DNA of 31,262 bases from DATJLQ01 sp035509415 (GCA_035509415.1 DATJLQ010000149.1:1-31262); one strand, 5' to 3'. Shown: positions 1 to 7,610, counted from the stretch's first letter. Notes: generated from the sequence alone by a model not told the origin. Translations and numbers: made by a program.

Positions 1-1804
1 CGACGACGTGTCCCGCCTCGACCTGTTCGATCGCGCGCGCGAGGGTGGGAACGAGCTCGGCCGGATCCGCGATCGGGCCGAAGGCGACGGCCCCTTGGGC
101 GCGCGCGAGGGCGGCAAGATCGATCGTGGGATCGTCCATGCGTTGGCCGATCCAGCGGTTGGCCGCCGGCCGGCCGCGTGCGTGCGCGACCCGGTCCTGG
201 TGGATCTCATCGTTGAAGTAGGAGCGGTTGTTCGCGACGACGATCAGCGCCGGCACGCGGTAATGGACGCCCGTCCAAAGGGCCGTGACGCCCATGAGGA
301 AATCCCCGTCGCCCAGGATCGAGACCGGGAGGCGCCCACTGCCCTTGAGCGCCAAGGCCGAACCCATGCTCATGCCCGGGCCCGAGCCGATGCCGCCGCC
401 ACCCTCGTCGCCCAGGAGATCGAGCGGATGGGCCACGTCCCAAAGCTGGCCCGCCCAGGAAAGGGGTTTTCGCATCAGGCACGATTTGCGGCCGCCGAGC
501 GCATCCTTGAGGCACGCGGCGAGGAGCGGCACCGAGATCGAGCGCTCGGTCTCGGGACGCGGCGGCTTGGCCGTCGCGGGCGGCGTGCGCCCGGGCCAGG
601 CGGCGACTTTGCGCGCACCCAAACGCTCGACCTCGGCGAGAAGCAACGCGACCGTCGCATCCGGCTCGGCGAGCAAGCGCAGATCGACCGGGGCCAAGCC
701 CTGATAGTCCATGCTCCAGCCGCGATGGATCTGCTGATCGACCGAGGCCTGGATCACGAACGACTTCACCTCGGCACCCTGCCACGCGGCGTTGAGATCG
801 CCCGCGAGATCGACGCAATCGAGGGCCAGGATCGTGTCGGCCGCGCGCATGAGCTCGATGCGCGGCGGCGTGGGGAAGGTGGTCGCGGGCGCACCGTAGA
901 GCGCGTGCGCGGTCGGGAACGCGGCACCGAGCTTGTTGTCGGTGAGCACGACCGCGCCCAGCGCCTCGGCGAGCCGGATGCGATTCTGCCAGTCTTCCAG
1001 GCGGCGCGAATGACGCCCCATGAGAATGAGCGGCCGTTCGGCGCGATGGAGCCGCTTTGCCGCTTCGGCAACGCGTTCGGCCGCCGGGCGCGCCGGCTCG
1101 GGCGCTTTGAAGCGCGACGGATCGGGGATCGCCGGTGCCGTCTCGAGCTTCGCCTCCTGGAGGCCCGCATCGAGACACACATAGACCGGCCCTTGGGGTG
1201 CGGTGGTCGCGAGCAAATGGGCGCGCAGGATCGATTCGACCGCGGCCTCGACCGAGGCGGGTTGATCGTCCCATTTCGTATAGTCGCGCACCAAGGCGCC
1301 TTGATCGCGCGCGGTATGGATCCAATCGATCCAGGGGCGGCGCTTGACCGAATCGACCGGCCCCGTCGCGCCCAGCACGATCACCGGCACCCGGTCGCAC
1401 CAGGCGTTGAAGATCGCCATGGTCGCGTGCATCAGTCCTACATTGCTGTGGACGATGGCGCCCATGGGCCGGCCCGCGACCTTGGCGTAGCCGTGCGCGA
1501 GCGCCACCGCCGCCTCCTCGTGGAGGCAGAGCAGCATCTGCGGCCGCGCGTTGCCGAGATGGTTGACGAGGCTGTCGTGGAGGCCGCGGTAGCTGGCACC
1601 CGGGTTGAGCGCCACGTAGGGAAGGTCGAGCGCGCGCAACGTGTCCGCGACCACGTCGCTGCCCCAAACGCCTTCCGCGTTGGTCGGCGCTCGCGGCCGC
1701 TCGATGGCGCCGTCACTTGCGCCGTCCGGCCTCGTCCCTTGCCCGCCGCCGACACGGGTCGCCGCGGCGACCCGCTCCGCCTTGCCGCTTTCTCGAGTCG
1801 TCAC
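1..1804 (-). CDS. Thiamine-diphosphate-dependent enzyme, acetolactate-synthase-like (3' end outside window)
   Basis: About 601 codons are visible; the reading frame runs off the left edge, so the C-terminus is missing. The N-terminal pyrimidine-binding domain shows the conserved Glu in a CLHEEAAV segment, followed by AHGYAKVAGRP. A central domain follows. The C-terminal pyrophosphate-binding domain has the GDGDF...NN motif (GDGDFLMGVT, then VVANNRS about 25 residues later) that binds Mg-ThDP. These features place it in the acetolactate synthase / benzoylformate decarboxylase / oxalyl-CoA decarboxylase superfamily of cytoplasmic 2-keto acid enzymes. The substrate cannot be told. I chose the GTG at 1804 because GGGGAGGG lies 5 nt upstream and the domain begins about 55 residues later. 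The first 50 residues are a low-complexity extension. An XRE regulator lies 199 bp upstream in the same direction and may control it. The antisense strand is also open throughout, but that is a composition effect. Confidence 0.88.
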   Translation of the reverse strand, partial: MTTRESGKAERVAAATRVGGGQGTRPDGASDGAIERPRAPTNAEGVWGSDVVADTLRALDLPYVALNPGASYRGLHDSLVNHLGNARPQMLLCLHEEAAVALAHGYAKVAGRPMGAIVHSNVGLMHATMAIFNAWCDRVPVIVLGATGPVDSVKRRPWIDWIHTARDQGALVRDYTKWDDQPASVEAAVESILRAHLLATTAPQGPVYVCLDAGLQEAKLETAPAIPDPSRFKAPEPARPAAERVAEAAKRLHRAERPLILMGRHSRRLEDWQNRIRLAEALGAVVLTDNKLGAAFPTAHALYGAPATTFPTPPRIELMRAADTILALDCVDLAGDLNAAWQGAEVKSFVIQASVDQQIHRGWSMDYQGLAPVDLRLLAEPDATVALLLAEVERLGARKVAAWPGRTPPATAKPPRPETERSISVPLLAACLKDALGGRKSCLMRKPLSWAGQLWDVAHPLDLLGDEGGGGIGSGPGMSMGSALALKGSGRLPVSILGDGDFLMGVTALWTGVHYRVPALIVVANNRSYFNDEIHQDRVAHARGRPAANRWIGQRMDDPTIDLAALARAQGAVAFGPIADPAELVPTLARAIEQVEAGHVV

Positions 1805-1880
1805 GAACCCTCCCCGGAGTCCACCACCCAGGTCGCGGCGCTCTTGAAAGGCGTCCTGGCGCACCGGTGGGGCGCGCCAG

Positions 1881-1907
1881 TGTCGCCTCGGGCGCGAGCC
1901 CGGTCAA
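1881..1907 (-). promoter_or_regulatory. Possible sigma70-like promoter for the ThDP enzyme gene
   Basis: On the minus strand TTGACC (1907-1902) is followed 17 nt later by GACACT, about 75 nt before the GTG at 1804. The -35 is good and the -10 is weak, so this is only a suggestion. Confidence 0.25.
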
Positions 1908-2003
1908 GGCGCAGAAATCGGGGGGTTTCCCGGCGCCGGCCGCACGCGTTCGGAGGCAAGGATGCGGGATATGGGCGCCGGTGGGACGAGGAGGGACGCG
2001 CCG

Positions 2004-2405
2004 CTACTTGTTCTGTGCCGCGGTGACGACGAAATCGTACAAGGCCTTCCGAATCGCCGGATCGGGGATGCGGTAATAGGCGCGCACGAGCTGAAGCGTC
2101 TCGCGCCGCAGCAAATGCGAATCCGATTCCGCCGGGGCGGCCGTGCGCAGACCCTTGCCGCCGAGCCCGTCGAAGAAATAGACCACGGGCACGTCGAGCA
2201 CCTGGGCGAACTGGCACAGCCGGCTCGCGGAGATGCGATTCGAGCCGCGCTCGTACTTCTGCACCTGCTGGAACGAGATGCCGATGCGGTCGGCGAGCGT
2301 CGTCTGGCTGATGCCGAGCACGGTGCGGCGCAGGCGCAAGCGCCCGCCGACATGCCGGTCGACGCCGACGGCACGCTTGGGTTTCGGGGATCTCTTCGAT
2401 GCCAT
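2004..2405 (-). CDS. XRE-family helix-turn-helix transcriptional regulator
   Basis: A 133-residue DNA-binding protein. Residues about 20-75 form a Cro/C1-type HTH: GRLRLRRTVLGISQ, then LADRIGISFQQVQKYERGSNRIS, the helix-turn-helix with its typical QVQKYERG recognition helix. A hydrophobic VPVVYFFDGL segment follows, then a short C-terminal helical tail (RETLQLVRAYYRI...). Short XRE proteins of this build are very common in Alphaproteobacteria. I chose the ATG at 2405 (MASKRSPKPK) over upstream in-frame starts because the residues before it are low-complexity and a GGAG sits 9 nt upstream. It is divergent from the hydrolase gene and upstream of the ThDP enzyme gene, so it may regulate either one or itself. 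The ligand and target are unknown. Confidence 0.85.
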   Translation of the reverse strand: MASKRSPKPKRAVGVDRHVGGRLRLRRTVLGISQTTLADRIGISFQQVQKYERGSNRISASRLCQFAQVLDVPVVYFFDGLGGKGLRTAAPAESDSHLLRRETLQLVRAYYRIPDPAIRKALYDFVVTAAQNK

Positions 2406-2766
2406 CTGTTGGAGCTCCGCTTTTGTGGATCGGGGCGTCCGGCCCCGAGGTCGGTCTCGGAGCGCGGACTCGCGCGGGCCGTCCGGCATCCGCAGGCGAG
2501 TCGCGCTAACGCGCACACGAGTCGGGAGAAAATTCGCGCGGACCGCAATCTAGCAAATCCGCGCGCGCTCTTGTGCGACGGCGATAAGATGTCACAAGAA
2601 TGTCACGGGGTCCAGACGAACTTGCTATACGCGCTACCGATCGACGCGTGCAACGGACGCGACTTCTTCCCCTTGCGGCGCGCGCGCCGCGGCGCAAGAG
2701 TCGCGCAACGAGATCGAGCATGCGCGGCGCAATCTCGCGGCCCGCGCGCAACGTCCGGGAGGAGCC
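2406..2766. other. 361-bp divergent intergenic region (XRE regulator / hydrolase)
   Basis: No gene is supported here. It must hold the two divergent promoters. A TGCTATAC sequence at 2623-2630 reads as an extended -10 for the rightward hydrolase gene. Just upstream is the direct repeat ATGTCAC-N4-ATGTCAC (2589-2606), with one-helical-turn (11-nt) spacing, which suits a regulator-binding site. A GC-rich palindromic stretch lies near 2685-2695. Operator assignment is an inference. Confidence 0.4.
2589..2606 (+). promoter_or_regulatory. Direct repeat ATGTCAC, 11-nt period; candidate operator
   Basis: Two identical ATGTCAC heptamers start 11 nt apart, placing them on the same face of the helix. 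They lie 17-36 nt upstream of the TGCTATAC -10-like element of the hydrolase gene. The divergent XRE regulator is an obvious candidate binder, but nothing in the sequence proves it. Confidence 0.3.
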
Positions 2767-3645
2767 ATGCCTTACGCGCCAGCCGATGACGGCACGAAGC
2801 TCCACTACGAGGAAGCGGGACACGGCACGCCCGTGATCTTCGTGCACGAGCTCGCGGGCGACAGCCGGAGCTGGACGCTCCAGATGCAAGCGCTCGCGCC
2901 GCACCACCGCTGCATCGCGTTCGACGCGCGCGGTTATCCGCCGTCGGACGTTCCGCCCGCGGGCGCCTATTCCCAAGCGCATGCGGCGGACGACGTCGCC
3001 GCGGTGCTGCGTCATCTCGGCATCGCCCGCGCGCATGTGGTCGGGCTCTCGATGGGCGGCTTCGCGACGCTCCATTTCGGCCTGCGCCATGGCGACAAGG
3101 CGCTTTCGCTCACGATCGCGGGCTGCGGCCACGGCGCCGATCCGCGCACGCGCGCGACGTTCCGCGCGGATTGCGCGTCGAGCGCCGAGCTCATCGAGCG
3201 CCAGGGCATGGCGGCCTTCGCCGAGCGCTACGGGGTGAGCCCGACGCGCCTCCGCTTCCGCACCAAGAATCCCGGTGCCTGGGCGGAATTCGCGGCACGC
3301 CTTGCCGGCCATTCGGCCGCAGGCACGGCGAACACGCTACGCGGCGTGCAGATGGCGCGGCCGTCGCTTTGGGATCTGGTCGACGAGATCGGGCGCGTGA
3401 GCTTGCCGACGCTGATCCTCACCGGCGACGAGGACGATCCCTGCCTCGAGGCGGGGATTCTCATGAAGCGCGCCATGATGCGCGCGGGCATGGTCGTGTT
3501 CGCGCAGTCCGGCCACACGATCAACCTCGAGGAGCCCGAGCTCTTCAACCGCACGCTCGCGGATTTCCTCCGCGCGGTCGATGCCGGAGGCTGGGAGCCG
3601 CGCGACCCGAAATCCATGACCGGCGCGTTCCTGGGGGCGCGGTGA
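2767..3645 (+). CDS. Alpha/beta-fold hydrolase
   Basis: A 292-residue cytoplasmic hydrolase. The canonical features are an oxyanion-hole strand near residues 23-31 (VIFVHELAGD), the nucleophile elbow GLSMGG with Ser95, the acid in LTGDEDDP (Asp221-224), and the catalytic His250 in QSGHTINLEEPE. A helical cap lies at about residues 125-205. Family members hydrolyse esters, lactones (3-oxoadipate enol-lactonase type) or C-C bonds; the substrate cannot be read from the sequence. The oxyanion motif reads HE rather than the usual HG. The start is supported by GGGAGGAG 2-9 nt before the ATG. Its TGA overlaps the GTG of mtgA (GTGA, 4 bp), so the two are probably co-translated although no functional link is obvious. 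Confidence 0.9.
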   Translation: MPYAPADDGTKLHYEEAGHGTPVIFVHELAGDSRSWTLQMQALAPHHRCIAFDARGYPPSDVPPAGAYSQAHAADDVAAVLRHLGIARAHVVGLSMGGFATLHFGLRHGDKALSLTIAGCGHGADPRTRATFRADCASSAELIERQGMAAFAERYGVSPTRLRFRTKNPGAWAEFAARLAGHSAAGTANTLRGVQMARPSLWDLVDEIGRVSLPTLILTGDEDDPCLEAGILMKRAMMRAGMVVFAQSGHTINLEEPELFNRTLADFLRAVDAGGWEPRDPKSMTGAFLGAR

Positions 3646-4355
3646 CGCCAGAGGCGCGCCGCGGCGCTGCTGCGTCCGAGAGCCGGGGACGCCGTCTGTG
3701 GCGCTGGGCGAAGCGGATACTCGGGGGCCTGGTCCTCCTGTGGCTGGCACTCATTCTTCTCTATCGCTGGGTCGATCCGCCGATCACGCCGCTCATGCTG
3801 CTGCGTTGGCCGAGCGAGGGGCGCATCCTGCGCCACGAGGTGCCGCTCGCCGCGATCGCGCGCAGCCTGCAACGCGCGGTGATCGTCTCCGAGGACGACA
3901 CGTTCTGCACCAATCCCGGCATCGACTGGCGCGAGGTGGGCGACGCGATCGCCGAATACCGCGCGACCGGACATTTGCGCGGCGCCAGCACCATCACCAT
4001 GCAGACCGCGCGCAACCTGTTCCTCTGGCCGGGTGGCGGCTTCCTGCGCAAGGGGGCGGAGGCGGCGCTGGCGCTCGCGATCGACGCGCTGTGGCCCAAG
4101 AAGCGCGTGCTCGAGGTCTATCTCAACGCGATCGAGTGGGGCCCCGGCATCTACGGCGCGGACGCGGCGGCGCGCTATTATTTCCACACCGATGCGCGCG
4201 CCCTCAGCCTACGCGAAGCGGCCCTGCTCACCGCCGTGCTGCCCAATCCGCGCTTCTGGTCGGCCGCGCGCCCCGATGGCTACATCGACGGCCGCGCGCG
4301 CACCATCGAGGATCGGGTCGAGCGCTTCGAGGGCAATTTCTCCTGCTTGCGTTAA
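3642..4355 (+). CDS. mtgA: Monofunctional biosynthetic peptidoglycan transglycosylase
   Basis: A 237-residue GT51 glycosyltransferase that polymerises lipid II into glycan strands on the periplasmic face of the inner membrane. A short cytoplasmic N-terminus precedes one membrane anchor at residues about 26-42 (LGGLVLLWLALILLY). The catalytic domain has the donor-site Glu84 in VSEDDTFC, the GASTITMQTARNLFL motif (about 114-128), and the KKRVLEVYLNAIEWGPGIYGAD motif with the second catalytic Glu. Length and lack of a transpeptidase domain match MtgA. I used the GTG at 3642 because it overlaps the hydrolase stop by 4 bp; a longer upstream frame is only the shadow of the hydrolase gene. The usual EDANFC motif reads EDDTFC here, a conservative change. 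Confidence 0.93.
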   Translation: MTPEARRGAAASESRGRRLWRWAKRILGGLVLLWLALILLYRWVDPPITPLMLLRWPSEGRILRHEVPLAAIARSLQRAVIVSEDDTFCTNPGIDWREVGDAIAEYRATGHLRGASTITMQTARNLFLWPGGGFLRKGAEAALALAIDALWPKKRVLEVYLNAIEWGPGIYGADAAARYYFHTDARALSLREAALLTAVLPNPRFWSAARPDGYIDGRARTIEDRVERFEGNFSCLR

Positions 4356-4359
4356 GAGC

Positions 4360-4398
4360 GAAACGCGGCCCCTAAACGGGCTTGCGGGCGCGGTTTTT
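4360..4398 (+). terminator. Candidate intrinsic terminator of mtgA
   Basis: Just after the mtgA stop, an imperfect GC-rich stem (AAACGCGGCCC pairing with GGGCGCGGTTT with two bulges) runs directly into six T residues at 4393-4398. The bulges make it less than perfect. Confidence 0.45.
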
Positions 4399-4471
4399 TG
4401 CGCCGCGGCCGGAATGCACATGGTGCATTTGACCGTGAAGACAATTCATTTCCGCAATGACCGTCCTTCTT

Positions 4472-4875
4472 TATATTAGGACCCGCTGACGCGGTCGGGA
4501 CGCTTCCCGGAGGTGGCGTTCCGCGGCTTAGGGGCAGCGAGGCGGGCCAGGCAGACGGCGCCAGCAAGACGGCGGCGGCAGGATTGGGGCCAGCGGGAGA
4601 ACAACCCGACGGGCTCCATGTCGAAGAGGGGGACTTGGGAGCTGCGGCTCCCGGCGGATTTGCAACCGAGGAGCGCGCTTCGTGCCGGCCGAGGCCGGAC
4701 TGCGTCGCCCGAGGCGAGCCCGCCCGAAACGTCAATCCCCCGTTCGGCGCACGAGCATGGGCGCGGGCCGCGCCCGAGATTTGCGCGATCGGCTGAGGGC
4801 TCACCCCCGCGGACTGAGTCCAGCTCTCAGCTGAAGAGGACGCGAGGAGCCGAGGCCTCCTCGCGTCCTCGCCAT
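4472..4875 (+). ncRNA. Candidate structured non-coding RNA (unrecognised)
   Basis: This 400-bp stretch sits between mtgA and the convergent lysR gene and contains no credible reading frame. It starts with a TATATT (-10-like, 4472-4477) in an AT-rich patch. It then turns very GC-rich and carries a series of local hairpins: CCGC-TGAC-GCGG (near 4483-4494), GGGAGC-TGCG-GCTCCC (about 4638-4653), CCGGCC...GGCCGG (near 4684-4697) and TCGCC-CGA-GGCGA (near 4705-4718). It ends in a perfect 14-bp hairpin (4836-4870) followed by ATTTTC. I looked for RNase P, tmRNA, 6S and SRP RNA consensus segments and found none. The -35 (TTTCCG, 17 nt upstream) is weak. RNA status is an inference from structure and position. 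Confidence 0.35.
4836..4870. terminator. Perfect 14-bp hairpin, likely (bidirectional) terminator
   Basis: GAGGACGCGAGGAG (4836-4849) is exactly complementary to CTCCTCGCGTCCTC (4857-4870), with a 7-nt loop. On the plus strand GCCATTTTC follows, a modest U-tract. It lies between converging transcription from the mtgA side and from lysR, so it could end either transcript. Confidence 0.55.
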
Positions 4876-4906
4876 TTTCGGCACATCGAATCGCTCGCAG
4901 CCGGCG

Positions 4907-4973
4907 CCTAAAGCGTCGCGCGCCCTAAAGCGTCGCGGGCCCTAAAGCGTCGCGGGCCCTAAAGATCGCGGGC
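4907..4973. repeat. 17-bp tandem repeat, 4 copies, covering the 3' end of lysR
   Basis: The unit CCTAAAGCGTCGCGGGC occurs at 4907-4923 (one mismatch), 4924-4940, 4941-4957 and, as a diverged 16-bp copy, 4958-4973. Read on the minus strand it encodes the last 11 residues of the LysR protein and its TAG stop. Because 17 is not a multiple of 3, each copy is read in a different frame. Confidence 0.9.
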
Positions 4974-5872
4974 ACAGTGCGCGCGACCTCGCTCAACTGG
5001 CCGCGCAACCAGCGATGGGCCGGATGGCTCGCCTGCAGCCGGTGCCACATGATCATGCATGGGATCGGCGAGCAGGGGACCGGAAGGCTGAGGAGCTTCA
5101 AGCCGAATTCGGCCGCGAAGCGCTCTGCGACCCGGCCGGTGAAGGTGCCGACCATGTCGGTCGCATTGAGCGTGAGGGCGGCCGAAAGGAATCCGGGGGC
5201 GATCATCGAAAGACGCCGCTCGATGCCGCGCGCCTTGCAGGCGAGATCGAGCCAGCCGCGATCGACGTCGGTCGGCGCCACGGTGAGATGCGCGGCCTTG
5301 CCGTAGCGCTCGATGGTGAACTGGCGCTCGGTGAGCGGATTGTCGCGCCCGACCACGCACATATAGCGGTCCTCGAACAAGGTCTCGGCCTCGCAGCGCT
5401 TGGGCGGGTTGCGGAAGGTGCCGAGCACGAAGTCGAACTCGCCATCGTCGAGCGAATTCTCGAAACCGGCGATGTCGGTCGTCAGCATCTGCAGATCGAC
5501 GCCCGGGGCGACCCGGCGCAGGCGCTCGGCGAGGAGCGGCATGAGCACGACCGGGGTGTGATTGTAGGAGGCGATGGTGAAGCGGTGGTTCGACTCGGCG
5601 GGCACGAAGGGCTCGGTGTCGATCGCGGTCTGAATCTGGAGCAGCGCCTGGCGCACCGGGGTCGCGAGCGCGCGCGCGCGCGGCGTGGGGCGCATGCCTT
5701 CGGGCCCGCGCTCGAACAGCTGATCCTCGAGCACGTAACGCAGGCGCCGGAGCGCGTGGCTCACCGCGGGTTGGCTCAGGCCGAGGCGCTGGCCCGCGCG
5801 CGTCGCGTTGCCGTCGCGGATGAGCGCGTCGAACACGAGAAGCAGGTTGAGGTCGAGCTTGGCTAAATTCAT
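4925..5872 (-). CDS. LysR-family transcriptional regulator
   Basis: A 315-residue LTTR. The N-terminal winged HTH (residues about 5-65) reads LAKLDLNLLLVFDALIRDGNATRAGQ, then LGLSQPAVSHALRRLR, a textbook LysR recognition helix, followed by LFERGPEGMRPTPRA. The C-terminal periplasmic-binding-like effector domain spans about 95-300. The MNLAKLDLN start and the GMRPTPRA turn resemble the NodD/LeuO-like branch. The ATG at 5872 was chosen over an upstream ATG because LTTRs of this branch begin right at this motif. The extreme C-terminus is encoded by the 17-bp tandem repeat and has probably drifted. The divergent gene is a secreted beta-propeller protein, the usual LTTR target arrangement, so the two are likely linked. 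The effector is unknown. Confidence 0.92.
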   Translation of the reverse strand: MNLAKLDLNLLLVFDALIRDGNATRAGQRLGLSQPAVSHALRRLRYVLEDQLFERGPEGMRPTPRARALATPVRQALLQIQTAIDTEPFVPAESNHRFTIASYNHTPVVLMPLLAERLRRVAPGVDLQMLTTDIAGFENSLDDGEFDFVLGTFRNPPKRCEAETLFEDRYMCVVGRDNPLTERQFTIERYGKAAHLTVAPTDVDRGWLDLACKARGIERRLSMIAPGFLSAALTLNATDMVGTFTGRVAERFAAEFGLKLLSLPVPCSPIPCMIMWHRLQASHPAHRWLRGQLSEVARTVPAIFRARDALGPATL

Positions 5873-5886
5873 CGCGGGAATTCTCG

Positions 5887-5911
5887 TGCAGCCTAAATGC
5901 AGGAAGCGCAT
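5887..5911. promoter_or_regulatory. Candidate LysR-binding palindromes in the divergent promoter region
   Basis: TGCA-N7-TGCA (5887-5901) overlaps ATGC-N7-GCAT (5897-5911). Short dyads of this sort between a lysR gene and its divergent partner are typical LTTR boxes. They lie 15-40 nt upstream of the lysR start, which would suit autoregulation. Confidence 0.4.
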
Positions 5912-6024
5912 GTTACCGGGCGCGCGCGAGGGGCGCAATACGATGCGGCACGCCCTTGGCGCGGCGGCGCGCGCGCGATATCACTCGGGACGGTCCATTT
6001 CGTCCTCGAGCGAGGGAGCGGGGC

Positions 6025-7035
6025 GTGCGGTCGCGTATCGCAACATCGGTCCGGGCGTTCGGCCCAGAAGTCTTCGCGCTCGTCCTCGCGTTGGCGCTCG
6101 TCCCCATGCCGAGCCGCGCCGCGAGCGAATACACGATCCAATCCTTCCGCCTGCCCGAGGGCGTCTTCGCCCATGACGTCATGCCGGACAGGGACGGCAC
6201 GGTCTGGTTCACCGCGCAATCGAAGGGTGCTCTCGGCCGGCTCGATCCCAAGACGGGCAAGGTCGATCTCATCCCGCTCGGCGCCGGCTCGGCGCCGCAC
6301 GGCGTGATCGTCGGACCGGAAGGCGCAGCCTGGGTCACCGATGGCGGCCTCAACGCGATCCTGCGCGTCGATCCCGCGACGCGCGCGATCAAGGCCTACA
6401 ATCTGCCCGGCGCCGATCCCGACGCGGCGCTCAACAGCCTCGCCTTCGACCGCGACGGCATCCTCTGGTTCACCGGCCAGAACGGCATCTATGGCGTGCT
6501 CGATCCCCATACCGGAGGGATGCGCGTGTTCCCGGCACCGCGCGGGCACGGGCCTTACGGCATCGCGGTCGCGCCGGAGGGCGTGCCGTTCTTCGCGTCG
6601 CTCGCGGGCAATTATCTCGGCCGCATCGATCCCAATACCGGCACCGTCTCGGTGATCGAGCCGCCGACGCGCGACCAGGGGGCGCGCCGCGTCGCGTGCG
6701 ACGGCGCGGGCGGTGTTTGGATCAGCGAATGGAACGGTGCCGCGATCGCGCGCTACGATCCCAAGGCCGGCACCTGGCAGACCTGGCGCATCCCCGGTGC
6801 GGCGCCGCGGCCCTATGCGCTCTACATCGACGAGACCGGCGCGGTCTGGACGAGCGATTGGGGCGGAAACGCGATCTGGCGCTTCGAGCCCCGGGCCCAT
6901 CTGTTCGCGAAGTTCGCGCTGCCGCGCGCCCATGCGGAGATCCGCGAGATGGCGGGGCGCAAGGGCGAGGTCTGGGCCGCCGAATCGGGCACCGGCTATC
7001 TCACCGTGATCCGCTTCTCGGGTGCCGGGCCCTGA
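6025..7035 (+). CDS. Secreted beta-propeller protein, virginiamycin-B-lyase-like
   Basis: A 336-residue exported protein. The N-terminus has a signal peptide (basic VRSRIATSVR, hydrophobic FALVLALALVPM, and a cleavage site around SRA-AS). The rest is a run of about seven blade-like repeats with the Vgb/SMP-30 type signature: G..A.WVTD..LNAILRVDP, DG.LWFTGQNGIYGVLDP, PYGIAVAPEG, YLGRIDPNTG, GGVWISEWNG, GAVWTSDWGGNAIWRFEP. Virginiamycin B lyase linearises streptogramin B, but most homologues have no tested activity and are probably other lyases or binding proteins. I did not locate the Vgb catalytic His/Glu set with confidence. The GTG at 6025 is chosen because GAGGGAG lies about 6 nt upstream and it yields a clean signal peptide. 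It is divergent from lysR. Confidence 0.82.
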   Translation: MRSRIATSVRAFGPEVFALVLALALVPMPSRAASEYTIQSFRLPEGVFAHDVMPDRDGTVWFTAQSKGALGRLDPKTGKVDLIPLGAGSAPHGVIVGPEGAAWVTDGGLNAILRVDPATRAIKAYNLPGADPDAALNSLAFDRDGILWFTGQNGIYGVLDPHTGGMRVFPAPRGHGPYGIAVAPEGVPFFASLAGNYLGRIDPNTGTVSVIEPPTRDQGARRVACDGAGGVWISEWNGAAIARYDPKAGTWQTWRIPGAAPRPYALYIDETGAVWTSDWGGNAIWRFEPRAHLFAKFALPRAHAEIREMAGRKGEVWAAESGTGYLTVIRFSGAGP

Positions 7036-7148
7036 GACGCGCGCGTGCGCCCGACGGCGCAAGCGATGTCGCCCTCGACGATGCCAGCGAGACAATGTTC
7101 GGTGGAGCGGATGCCGGCGTCGGCAAGAGGGCGGATGCCGGAATGACG

Positions 7149-7193
7149 ACGGGCCTGCAAGCCCCCGCACGAAGCAGGGAGTTGCAGGCCCGT
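7149..7193 (-). terminator. 12-bp inverted repeat downstream of the microprotein gene
   Basis: ACGGGCCTGCAA (7149-7160) and TTGCAGGCCCGT (7182-7193) are perfect complements with a 21-nt loop. It lies 14 nt beyond the stop of the minus-strand microprotein. No T-run follows on either strand, so it may be an RNA-stabilising stem or a factor-assisted terminator. A GGAATGAC flank recalls REP-element ends. Confidence 0.4.
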
Positions 7194-7206
7194 GACGACG
7201 CGAAGA

Positions 7207-7266
7207 CTAGCGCTTCGACTTGCGCTTCGCCTTCTTTTTCTTCTTGCCTTTCTTCTTAGCGGCCAT
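7207..7266 (-). CDS. Lys/Arg-rich microprotein, 19 residues
   Basis: The predicted product is MAAKKKGKKKKKAKRKSKR, with 11 Lys and 2 Arg among 19 residues. The ATG at 7266 has GGGGA about 7 nt upstream, a good ribosome-binding site. A consensus -35 with a matching -10 lies about 120-140 nt further upstream, and a stem follows the stop, so the transcription unit looks deliberate. Very short basic proteins of this sort resemble the Lys-rich tails of bacterial histone-H1-like proteins and may bind nucleic acid. That role is an inference. It is too short for most gene finders. It could instead be a chance frame within a purine-rich transcript. Confidence 0.55.
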   Translation of the reverse strand: MAAKKKGKKKKKAKRKSKR

Positions 7267-7379
7267 GTCATTTCCCCTTTGAGAGAAACACCCGACGCGG
7301 AGTGGGACGTTCAAGATCAACCGAAAACGATCTTCAAAATTCCAATCCGCGGGCGCACACAACGTGCGAGCGTCGCGAG

Positions 7380-7407
7380 CTTATGTTGCGATTTTTGATT
7401 CTGTCAA
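7380..7407 (-). promoter_or_regulatory. Sigma70-type promoter for the microprotein gene
   Basis: On the minus strand a perfect TTGACA (7407-7402) is followed after 16 nt by CATAAG (7385-7380), which keeps the central ATAA. The local region is AT-rich against a GC-rich background. Transcription would start near 7373 and give a 5' leader of roughly 105 nt before the ATG at 7266. Confidence 0.55.
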
Positions 7408-7610
7408 CACTTTATCTAGTGGGTGCGACTCGACGCGCAGATTCTTCCGCGCGCGGTGCCGCGCGCGCGCGCCGACTCCGCTCGTTCTCGCGCGCGAAAT
7501 CGATTTCACGCATGCCGCATTCCCACTGATATCCGTTGATGGCGTCGCGCGCACGTCTTCGGCACGCGCAGACGCGCACGCGGCGGCGCGCGCCGCTTCT
7601 CTTGCATTGC

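Noticed and set aside
8..2026. 672-residue plus-strand frame
   Set aside because: Arg/Gly-rich shadow antisense to the ThDP enzyme, whose minus-strand frame carries the GDG...NN motif and a good ribosome-binding site.
4472..4875. Known RNA family (RNase P, tmRNA, 6S, SRP) in this gap
   Set aside because: None of the recalled consensus segments, such as GAGGAAAGTCC for RNase P or a permuted tmRNA tag, is present on either strand.
4513..4911. 132-residue frame (and a 150-residue antisense frame) in the mtgA-lysR gap
   Set aside because: Arg/Pro/Ser low-complexity product, no ribosome-binding site, and it runs through the terminator hairpin.
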